A DNA stretch of 64,000 nucleotides, taken from contig NZ_JAAZUH010000001.1 in assembly GCF_013185915.1 (NCBI RefSeq), positions 1,178,001 to 1,242,000 of the forward strand. Reading direction: 5' to 3'. The position numbers and the translations under genes were made by a program. Shown here in pieces: positions 27,847 through 35,082 of the stretch (the stretch's first letter is position 1; every line of letters starts with the position of its first letter). Below the pieces are notes generated by a model, which saw only the letters and a program-made list of their open reading frames with translations, did no database searches and was not told the origin of the DNA. The DNA is from Stenotrophomonas bentonitica (GTDB lineage Bacteria; Pseudomonadota; Gammaproteobacteria; Xanthomonadales; Xanthomonadaceae).

Positions 27847-28470
27847 TCACCGCAGCAAACCGCTGTACAGCTTGGTTACTTTCTCTACGTAGTGGCGAGT
27901 TTCATTGAACGGAGGTACGCGATTTCCGTAGCGCTGCACAGCACCCTCGCCAGCGTTATAGGCGGCCAGCATCAGGTTCAGGTCACCGTTGAAGCGACGG
28001 TGCAGCCAGACCAGGTAGGCGGTGCCCGCCCGCAGGTTCTGCAGAGGATCAAGCAGGTCGCTGGCGCCGAAGCGCTTGCCGGTCGCCGGGATGACCTGCA
28101 TCAGGCCAAGCGCTCCCGCGTGGGACCGGGCGTGGTGGTTGTAGGCGGACTCGACGCGGACGATGGCATGCAGCAGGCGCGCGTCCACGCCGTGTTCGGC
28201 GGCCACCTGTTCGATCATCGGATTCCAGCGCGAGGCCGCCTTGGGCATGGCGGAAGGCGCGACGGCCTTCGCCGTCGGGATGCGTGTCACGGGTTTGGGT
28301 GCTGCGGGTACGAAGGGACGATGCGGATCAAACGCCGCTGCCCCCGCGAGGGGGGCATCGGAGACCTGCAGTTTTCCATGGCGGTCCAGGCTGGCGAACA
28401 GCGGGCTGGCCGCGGCCGGCGTGGTGATGGCGAGCAGCGCCACCACCAGCCCTGCTTTCAGGCCGACCAT
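27847..28470 (-). CDS. T3SS-associated lytic transglycosylase (IagB-like)
   Basis: A 207-residue exported protein: signal peptide (KAGLVVALLAITTPAAA, cleavage near residue 21), a linker, and a C-terminal SLT domain (about 80-200) with catalytic glutamate in IVRVESAYNHHARSHAGALG, then LMQVIPATG, LRAGTAYLVWL, LNLMLAAYNAGEGAV and the closing VPPFNETRHYVEKV. It would cut peptidoglycan to let the basal body through the wall, like IagB, IpgF or EtgA. Starts 12 bases inside the iacP-like gene. A broken second copy of its 3' end lies 1 kb downstream. Confidence 0.9.
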   Translation of the reverse strand: MVGLKAGLVVALLAITTPAAASPLFASLDRHGKLQVSDAPLAGAAAFDPHRPFVPAAPKPVTRIPTAKAVAPSAMPKAASRWNPMIEQVAAEHGVDARLLHAIVRVESAYNHHARSHAGALGLMQVIPATGKRFGASDLLDPLQNLRAGTAYLVWLHRRFNGDLNLMLAAYNAGEGAVQRYGNRVPPFNETRHYVEKVTKLYSGLLR

Positions 28471-28715
28471 GGCGGTGCGTCCGGACCGACCATCGCCCGA
28501 TACAGGTCAGCCAGGGTGACCACGTCGCGCAGGGCTTCTGCGTCCGGCAGTGTTCCACCGGCCTCCTCGATCTGGATCAACAGCGCGTGCATTTCCAGCG
28601 AGTCGATCTCCAGGTCTTCGACCAGGCGCTGCTGCGAGCCTATCTCCTCCAACGGCCGCCCAAGATGGGCGGCCGTCAGACGGCGGAGGTCCTGCAGGTT
28701 CAACTCGGTGTTCAC
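28458..28715 (-). CDS. Acyl carrier protein, IacP-like
   Basis: An 85-residue acyl carrier protein with the phosphopantetheine site DSL (Ser39) inside LEIDSLEMHALLIQIEEAGG. It lies just after the sipA-slot gene (ATGA overlap, 28715/28712) and just before iagB, as iacP does in SPI-1. Salmonella IacP affects secretion of translocator/effector proteins; the acyl substrate is not settled. Whether this copy is charged by a phosphopantetheinyl transferase cannot be seen here. Confidence 0.88.
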   Translation of the reverse strand: MNTELNLQDLRRLTAAHLGRPLEEIGSQQRLVEDLEIDSLEMHALLIQIEEAGGTLPDAEALRDVVTLADLYRAMVGPDAPPWSA

Positions 28716-31474
28716 AGCGCCGACCGCAACTGACGAGGACTCATCTGCTTGAGCTCGGCAATCACGTCGCCCATCTGCACCTTCGCCGTGCGTACCTTCA
28801 GCTCAACGGGCGCACGGTCCGCGACACGGTCGACCCGCTGGGGCTCCCAGTCCGCGTTCGACGGAACAAGGGGCGACTCATTGCCGGAGTCAGCGCTCTC
28901 CCCCGCACCACTATCGCTGTCCGAGAAGTACTCGACCTCATCGTCAAATCGGACATGACGTTCTACAGTGCCTCGCGGAGAGCGCGAGTCAGCGACGATC
29001 CGGTCACGAAGCGGGTCCGGGCGGCTGCCAGTCGAACTGACACTGGCCAGCGAATCGGAACGATTGCGTACCGTTGTCGTCGTGGCAGAGGAACCCGGCG
29101 GCCAAGAGATGGAGCGAGCCAGCGCCGCCAGCGGCGATGGGATGCCCGCAGGCGCTCCGCGCTCCAGGTTTTTCCCGGTCACCGAAACAATAGGCGGAGA
29201 GGAAAGCTCCTTCTGACCTCCTGCGAGGACCCGTTGGGCATTGGACACTATGTCTCGGGCGCGCTCGGGCGGCGACATAAGGGGCGGAGTCTGCGGTGCC
29301 ATCATGCGGGTTTCGCTGACTTCAATACCCTCGTCGTCGCGATCAGACTCAGGATGCTCCGCATCCGACAGCCTGTTCAGAGAATCAAGCACGGCGGCTT
29401 GCCTGGCTGCATCGCTGACAGGCGACGACGGCGGCGAACGCAGCGGCGTCGACGTCACATCAGGCGCAAGCGGATCGATCCGCAGCTCATCGCGTCCCAA
29501 CCACTGCGGACCGGAGAGCAACCTCGCAAGCCGATCGAGCTCCGCGGACCGCGGAACGGCGTCCGACACAGGCTTGGGGCGGAAGTCCACGTTGCCGGGC
29601 CGGTCATTCCTGCCTGCCTCGCCTTGGGCAACCTTCAGCTTCCGGGCGGCAAGGTACTGCTTCAGATCGACTGCCGACAGCGTCCGGTTCGGCCGGGTAG
29701 CAGCCGCCTCGGAACTGTTGAACAGGGCGCGCGGCCCTACCGGCTGGTAGGGATCCTCAGGCGTTCCGGCGGGTGCGATGTCGAGTGCCGCGAGGTAGTT
29801 GAGCCATTCCCGATCCACTTCGTCGGTAGCACCCCGCGCGCCGGCTCCATTGAACCGGGTCGTTCTATCAAGCTTGATTCTGCTGGAGGTGTTGGCATCG
29901 GTATCGCGCTTGGTGCGCTGCAGATCGTCGTCGCCCTTCTGCTGAAGGTTGCGTTCAGAGCGGGTCAGATCGAGGTGGTCGCCACCGGTCGGCCGCTTCG
30001 GGTCGGTCGGCTGCGTCGGCGGCGACGAGCGGCCGTCCGTCTCATCTTCCGATCCAGGCGGAGTGCGACGTGTCCCATCGTTGCCATTGCCGCTTCCGCG
30101 CTGCAACAAGCTCTCTGCACGATCATCCTGGCGGATGATCTTCTGCGTGCTGTCATTCGATCCCTGCTGGTTTCGCTCAGCGACGTCGACTCGCCGGGGC
30201 GAGGGAGTGCCAAGATCGTAAAGCGACCCAAGGTCGATTCTCTGAGTGGATAGGGTCGCGTGGTGCTCCCGCAGCGTGTGACCATCAAGGTCATTTCGTG
30301 GGTCAGTGCCCCTGCTCTCAGATTCTGTTCGACTCACGATGTTCCGAAGGCGCGCATTGTCCTCCAGCAGTTTGGCAATGAGGTCCGACTGTGACCGAAG
30401 CCGCTCCTGGGTCGCGCCCAGCCGCTGGCCGATACGGTGCGCATCCTTGACCAGGTTTCGCACCTCCTTCAGCGGAAGCGACCGGTCGCGCTCCATGAAC
30501 TTGACCAGATCGCCGAGTTCGTTGACCACCTTCACGGGGGTGTGGACGTTGGTGTAATTCACGGGCGCGCCGGCATCCGCGAAGTTCCGCGGCAGGTCCG
30601 GCCGAGCAGGCGCGTTGACATCCGCCGGATCAGCGGGTGACTCGCCCGCCTGCCCCTTTTGTCCGGGCACGATGTACTCGGCCGTCTTCAGAAGATCCAG
30701 AACGGCACCGCTGAACGACTCGGCGCCTCCCGTTCCGATGTGTGATATCAGCCCGGCTTCCAGCTTGTGTGCGGCGGTGGACACGATCACGTCGAGCAGC
30801 TTCTTTGCGCCATCGGGCTCCTGGAAGGCTTCCACCAGATGCGGCTGCCGTTCCGTGAGGCTCTGTAGGATGGAATTGGGAAGAATGGACTGCGCGACAC
30901 CGCGCAGTAATTCTTCCGATCCCACCTCGCCTGCGCACTTGACCATCAGCTGCTTGCCGGCTTCCACCGCATCGCACACTTTCCCGGTGTACTTGTTCCT
31001 GGCCGCGTCCGGGATGCCTTTGCACTCGCCCATCCGGATTCCGATGGTCACAAGGTTCTTGTCGAACTTGTCCAACAGCGGCGCCAGGCGCTCCGCATCC
31101 GCGCCTTCGCGCAGCAGCTCCACAATAGCGGCGCGCACCGCACCAAACGTCGTCAGGTACTCCACCAGCACAGGACCCAGCTGTTCTGCACTCTTCGTGC
31201 CGAGCAGGTCGATCCCCTTTTCGATGGATATCTGATCATCGCTGGACAGCGTTGCCTTGCCCGCCTCCATGACGCTGCGCGACACGCTCATTGCATCCGC
31301 ATAGGCCATGCGTTCATGCATTCCGCGCGCATGAGTCATCCGGCAACGGGCCGGGCCCGCTCCATTTCTGACGTCGTTTAGCACCATCCGGCTGAGCATG
31401 GCGCGCAGTACGGGGTTTGACGCGGGGCGAACAGCAGCGGATGCGCCTGACAGCGCGTTGGAAATACCGGGCAT
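28712..31474 (-). CDS. Unknown 920-residue protein in the sipA position, candidate T3SS effector
   Basis: Not recognised from any family. It follows the two tip genes (27-base gap, GGAG 8 bases before the ATG) and overlaps iacP, exactly the place of sipA in SPI-1, but no SipA-like sequence is seen. Layout: helical, cysteine-bearing N-terminal domain (about 25-300; Cys44, 151, 167, 180) shared with the 289-residue protein at 26925; a coiled-coil-like part (about 330-390, FMERDRSLPLKEVRNLVKDA); then some 500 residues that look disordered, rich in Arg, Asp, Ser and Pro (SPPSSP, TPPLMSPPER); finally RHVRFDDEVEYFSDSD (839-854), an acidic serine run and a short helical end. No signal peptide or strong membrane helix. 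The N-terminal 300 residues could include a secretion signal and chaperone-binding site. Confidence 0.65.
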   Translation of the reverse strand: MPGISNALSGASAAVRPASNPVLRAMLSRMVLNDVRNGAGPARCRMTHARGMHERMAYADAMSVSRSVMEAGKATLSSDDQISIEKGIDLLGTKSAEQLGPVLVEYLTTFGAVRAAIVELLREGADAERLAPLLDKFDKNLVTIGIRMGECKGIPDAARNKYTGKVCDAVEAGKQLMVKCAGEVGSEELLRGVAQSILPNSILQSLTERQPHLVEAFQEPDGAKKLLDVIVSTAAHKLEAGLISHIGTGGAESFSGAVLDLLKTAEYIVPGQKGQAGESPADPADVNAPARPDLPRNFADAGAPVNYTNVHTPVKVVNELGDLVKFMERDRSLPLKEVRNLVKDAHRIGQRLGATQERLRSQSDLIAKLLEDNARLRNIVSRTESESRGTDPRNDLDGHTLREHHATLSTQRIDLGSLYDLGTPSPRRVDVAERNQQGSNDSTQKIIRQDDRAESLLQRGSGNGNDGTRRTPPGSEDETDGRSSPPTQPTDPKRPTGGDHLDLTRSERNLQQKGDDDLQRTKRDTDANTSSRIKLDRTTRFNGAGARGATDEVDREWLNYLAALDIAPAGTPEDPYQPVGPRALFNSSEAAATRPNRTLSAVDLKQYLAARKLKVAQGEAGRNDRPGNVDFRPKPVSDAVPRSAELDRLARLLSGPQWLGRDELRIDPLAPDVTSTPLRSPPSSPVSDAARQAAVLDSLNRLSDAEHPESDRDDEGIEVSETRMMAPQTPPLMSPPERARDIVSNAQRVLAGGQKELSSPPIVSVTGKNLERGAPAGIPSPLAALARSISWPPGSSATTTTVRNRSDSLASVSSTGSRPDPLRDRIVADSRSPRGTVERHVRFDDEVEYFSDSDSGAGESADSGNESPLVPSNADWEPQRVDRVADRAPVELKVRTAKVQMGDVIAELKQMSPRQLRSAL

Positions 31475-31501
31475 AACTAAATCTCCAGTAAAATGCGCAA
31501 C

Positions 31502-32524
31502 TCAGGTGTTACGCACGTAACTCATGTTGGCTTCGGTCATCTTGTCGATGGACGAGCTCAAAATCTTTACAATATTGTCGAACTTCTGGGTCGCCTCATT
31601 GAGTTTCTCGCCCAGCACCTTGCTGACGTGCTTGATCTGCTCCGTGTTGCTGTCCTTGGCAGAGACCCAGGCGTTGTATTGCGCGCTGTCCATCTTGTGG
31701 CCTTTGGGCAGCGGATCCCCGTTCTTGTCCTCCATGCTGGATATCAGGCCATTCACGGCGGAGAGATCCATGGTCAGGCGGTACAGTCCATCCGCTCCCG
31801 GCCCGTACAGCGGCAGGTCTGGAAGGCCGACGGATTTCATGAACGCTTCGGCGGCTTCCTGGGAGGAGAACTTGCCCAGCACCATCGCGTCGCTGAGGGT
31901 TTCATTCGCGAGCTTCTTGAGCTCTGCGTGCACGAGCGTGAAGTCGATCGTTATGTCGCCCTTGTCGCCCGAGGCGACCGGCTTGAGCATCTCCATGATG
32001 TTGGAGAACCGGTCATAGAACACCAGGAACTGACTCAGCGCATCCTGGAACTTGCTCAGGTACTGGGTCTGCAGGATGGCAATCAGGGCGCTGATCTGCT
32101 CGAAGAACTGCGCGTGGGAGGACCAGACCAGACCGCCCGCGTCCAGATCCTTCGCGCTGCCGGAGCCGCCCTCTTCCACGGGGACTTCTTCCCCTGAACC
32201 CGATTCCGCGAAGGCCCGTGGCATCAGGAAGCTGAGCGCCCGAAGTAGATCGGACTGGGAGTGCTGCGTACGCAGGTAGGCTGCCTCGAATCGGGCAATG
32301 TCCCGCTGGTCCGGCAGACCCGAATCATGTTCGGACACGATCCGGCCGAACACGATGGCGTCACGCTGCGCCGCACGTGCCATTCCATTCAACTGCCGAA
32401 GCCGCGATTGCAGCTCGGGATCGAGGGACGCTGCTTCGAGGCTGGCCGCCGGGGTTTCGACGGCCTGGATTCCAAAGGCACGCAATGCAAACTGCGCGTT
32501 CGTAGTACTGATGGCGGTTGCCAT
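31502..32524 (-). CDS. sctA: T3SS needle-tip protein SctA, second copy (IpaD/SipD family)
   Basis: A 340-residue IpaD-family protein. Central coiled-coil helix FFEQISALIAILQTQYLSKF then FQDALSQFLVFYDRFSNIM, a mixed domain, and a C-terminal helix (KDSNTEQIKHVSKVLGEKLN ... ILSSSIDKM) that packs on the needle. Its last 63 residues are identical at 56 positions to those of the upstream copy (32640-33746), while the first 150 residues differ strongly. AGGA precedes the ATG by 8 bases. It may form an alternative or mixed tip. Duplicated tip genes are unusual in this family. Confidence 0.88.
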   Translation of the reverse strand: MATAISTTNAQFALRAFGIQAVETPAASLEAASLDPELQSRLRQLNGMARAAQRDAIVFGRIVSEHDSGLPDQRDIARFEAAYLRTQHSQSDLLRALSFLMPRAFAESGSGEEVPVEEGGSGSAKDLDAGGLVWSSHAQFFEQISALIAILQTQYLSKFQDALSQFLVFYDRFSNIMEMLKPVASGDKGDITIDFTLVHAELKKLANETLSDAMVLGKFSSQEAAEAFMKSVGLPDLPLYGPGADGLYRLTMDLSAVNGLISSMEDKNGDPLPKGHKMDSAQYNAWVSAKDSNTEQIKHVSKVLGEKLNEATQKFDNIVKILSSSIDKMTEANMSYVRNT

Positions 32525-32557
32525 GGTGGAGTTCCTCGCTTCATACCGCTAAGGGAG

Positions 32558-32629
32558 TTCCGGGCGTCGATGACCGACGCCCGGGAGCTGGTGAACTACT
32601 ACAGAACGCGGCGTTTCAGTCGCCGCCGG
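32558..32629. promoter_or_regulatory. Two hairpins between the tandem tip genes
   Basis: The 115-base gap contains CGGGCGTCG (32561-32569) / CGACGCCCG (32575-32583), extendable by 2-3 pairs, and GCGGCG (32608-32613) / CGCCGC (32621-32626). Neither has a T-run on either strand. They may protect or uncouple the two messages. Confidence 0.4.
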
Positions 32630-32639
32630 TACGCGCAGG

Positions 32640-33746
32640 TCAGGTGTTATGCACGTAGCTGTTGTTGGCCTCGGACATTTTGTCGATCGAAGAGCTGAGG
32701 ATCTTCACGATGTTGTCGTACTTCTGGGTCATTTCATTGAGCTTCTCGCCCAACACCTTGCTGACGTGCTTGATCTGCTCCATGTTGCTGTCTTTTGCCG
32801 AGACCCAGGCGTTGTACATGGCGCTGTCCATGGTTACGCCGAAGGGCGATGGCCTTCCGGGAAGCCAACCGATCTCCATGCTTTTCGTAATGTCCTCGAC
32901 CGCTGAGAGATCCATCTTTACGTGCCACCTGCCGTCCGCATCGGGACCGGTGACGGTGAGGCCTGGCAGACCGAGGGATTCCTTGAATGCGTTGGCAGCA
33001 TCTTCGGACGGGAAATCCGCCAGCGAGTTCGCATCGAGACCGTACTCCTGGGCAAGCCTTTTCAGCTCTCCGTGCACCTGTTCGAACTTGATGTGAACAT
33101 CGCCCTTGTCGCCATCGGCGGCAGGGTAGATCTTCTCCATGATGTCCGAGAATTTCTGGTAGAACTCCAGAAATTTCGCCAGCGCATCCTGATACTTGCT
33201 CAGCCACTCCGTCTGCAGCACACCCAGGAGGGCACTGATCTGCTCGAAGAAATCGGCATGCGAGTTCCAGATCAGGCCGCTCATGTCCAGGTCGGCCGGA
33301 TTCTTCATCGGCGCCTGGAAGCCCGGCAGACCCACCGAATCTTCATCCTCGATGAGTATCTGCGGCATCAGGAAGCCAATGGCGCGGACCATGTCGTCCT
33401 GGGTACGGGAAGAGCCCTGCAATGCATGTCGAAGCCCTGCGGCCAGTTCCGACTTCTTTTGGTGCTTGCGCTTGAGCTCCTCCATCGCGACCGCGTCGTT
33501 CAGCGACTCCGCCGTTGCCGGCCCCGCCATTGACAGCCCGTTCGTGGCAAGCTCCTGGGTGAGTCGGATCTGCTGCGCGGCGGCGCTGCGTGCACTCCTG
33601 GCGAGGTGACCCAGTTGCAGCAGCCGGGAGCGGGTTTCGGGATCCAGCGCGGGCGCTTCCAGCGCTGCATTTTTCACCTCCCCCCGCAGTGCCTGCAGGG
33701 GGCGCATGGACATGACCGCGGTGACGGTGTCGATGGGGGTCGTCAT
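32640..33746 (-). CDS. sctA: T3SS needle-tip protein SctA, first copy (IpaD/SipD family)
   Basis: A 368-residue IpaD/SipD/BipD-family protein directly after sctB, the standard position. The N-terminal helical hairpin (about 20-120) would be the self-chaperone part; then the central coiled coil (FFEQISALLGVLQTEWLSKY ... FYQKFSDIMEKI, about 165-210), a mixed alpha/beta domain, and the C-terminal helix KDSNMEQIKHVSKVLGEKLN. The tip complex controls secretion and anchors the SctE/SctB pore. GAGG overlapping the sctB stop stands 7 bases before the ATG. Confidence 0.9.
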   Translation of the reverse strand: MTTPIDTVTAVMSMRPLQALRGEVKNAALEAPALDPETRSRLLQLGHLARSARSAAAQQIRLTQELATNGLSMAGPATAESLNDAVAMEELKRKHQKKSELAAGLRHALQGSSRTQDDMVRAIGFLMPQILIEDEDSVGLPGFQAPMKNPADLDMSGLIWNSHADFFEQISALLGVLQTEWLSKYQDALAKFLEFYQKFSDIMEKIYPAADGDKGDVHIKFEQVHGELKRLAQEYGLDANSLADFPSEDAANAFKESLGLPGLTVTGPDADGRWHVKMDLSAVEDITKSMEIGWLPGRPSPFGVTMDSAMYNAWVSAKDSNMEQIKHVSKVLGEKLNEMTQKYDNIVKILSSSIDKMSEANNSYVHNT

Positions 33747-33754
33747 GGTGTGCC

Positions 33755-35041
33755 TCAGTACTTCGAGATGATGTGCGCGCTGGTGCTGGACATCAGGTTG
33801 AGCATGCTTTCGAACAGCTGCGCGGCGGCGTCGCGCATGTCGCGGGTCTTGGCGGACTGGTCCTGCTGCTCGTCGGCGATGCGACGGAACACGTCTGCCA
33901 CCTGCAGTGCGAGCTGGCGTTCCGCCTCGGTCATTTCGGACTCGATCTGCACGCCCGAGGAGACGGTCGCGCCAATGCCCGGAGCAAGCATGTTCAGCAT
34001 CATGCCCTGGCTGGCGGGGATCTGGGACCGCGCCATTTCCATGCCATGGTTGAGCTGATTCGATTCTTCGCTGGTCTTCTGACCGGTGGACTTGATTGTC
34101 GCGTCGATGGCGTGACGGTCGACCGAAGTATCCGCCTGCAGATCTGCCGCTGGACGCTCGCTGCCCCGTGCCGATTCGACCGGGCTGCCGTTGAGGTTGC
34201 GGGCCGGGCGCAGCTCATCACTGGGCGTGGCGCTGCTACGGATGCCGCCCGAGGAGGCCTCTGCGCTGACCTTGGTGTTGTTGCCAGCATTGAGATTGCT
34301 CTTCATGCTAGCGGTCTGGATGGTGTTCGACTTGAAGGTCTGCTTCAGTGCCGCGCCCCCGATCGCGCCGGTCATGACGGCGGCCCCGATGGTGCCCCCC
34401 AGATTTTCACGCGCCTTCTCCACGCCCTTGTCGCCAGCGAGGATGGTGATCTCGCGCTGCATGATCACCATCTTGGTGCTGTTGTCGCGGTCCAGCTTCT
34501 CGAACTTCAGGAGCAGCTGGCGCAGGAGTGCCAGCAAGTTGCTGAACGGGCTGGACGCGATCCAGGCCCCGGCATTGGCGGAGCGGTCGCCCACGTCGGC
34601 ATCCACGCCGGTCGTACCCTCGGCAGTGGTGGCCACATCGGCGCCGTCGCGGGAGGCGAGGAGCGGTGCCTGGGCAGCGGCGCCCTCGGCGGCGCGCACG
34701 GTCGCGCCCTCCTCACTCTTGAGCGGATCCTGCGTTCCAAGCAGGGCCGAGAGAATCACGGGCAGCTCGCTGACGATACCGGCCAGCCTTTCGCTGGCTT
34801 CGCGCAGCGAAATGGTGGAAGCACGCAGGTTCGCTACCGGCGCTTCTGCGGTGCGACCGTCGCCGTTCTCGCCTTCCACCAGCATTTTGCTGGCTACGGC
34901 CTCGGTGAGCGTGCGCAGGGTCTGCGGATCCATCGGTACCGTCTGGCTGGCTTCGACGGTGCTTTCAACGGGGACCTTCAGGTTCGGCAGGTCCAGCATC
35001 CGCACTGGCGTTGCTTGCTGAATCGGAATCGAGGTGGTCAT
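33755..35041 (-). CDS. sctB: T3SS minor translocator SctB (SipC/IpaC-like)
   Basis: A 428-residue protein after sctE. One membrane segment (about 213-233, NLGGTIGAAVMTGAIGGAAL) in the middle, helical flanks (FSNLLALLRQLLLKFEKL; IADEQQDQSAKTRDMRDAAA) and a C-terminus LMSSTSAHIISKY typify IpaC/SipC/BipC. With SctE it makes the host-membrane pore; in Salmonella the C-terminus also acts on actin, which cannot be inferred here. ATG at 35041 behind AAGGAT; an antisense-like extension to 35896 is not coding. Confidence 0.85.
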   Translation of the reverse strand: MTTSIPIQQATPVRMLDLPNLKVPVESTVEASQTVPMDPQTLRTLTEAVASKMLVEGENGDGRTAEAPVANLRASTISLREASERLAGIVSELPVILSALLGTQDPLKSEEGATVRAAEGAAAQAPLLASRDGADVATTAEGTTGVDADVGDRSANAGAWIASSPFSNLLALLRQLLLKFEKLDRDNSTKMVIMQREITILAGDKGVEKARENLGGTIGAAVMTGAIGGAALKQTFKSNTIQTASMKSNLNAGNNTKVSAEASSGGIRSSATPSDELRPARNLNGSPVESARGSERPAADLQADTSVDRHAIDATIKSTGQKTSEESNQLNHGMEMARSQIPASQGMMLNMLAPGIGATVSSGVQIESEMTEAERQLALQVADVFRRIADEQQDQSAKTRDMRDAAAQLFESMLNLMSSTSAHIISKY

Positions 35042-35082
35042 TTCGTTATCCTTGAGAACAGAATGGGGTAGCCCTGCGCCGG

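Noticed and set aside
28550..30253. Rightward 567-codon frame opposite the 920-residue gene
   Set aside because: No ribosome binding site; the leftward frame has a good one, overlaps iacP by 4 bases and shares a domain with another gene.
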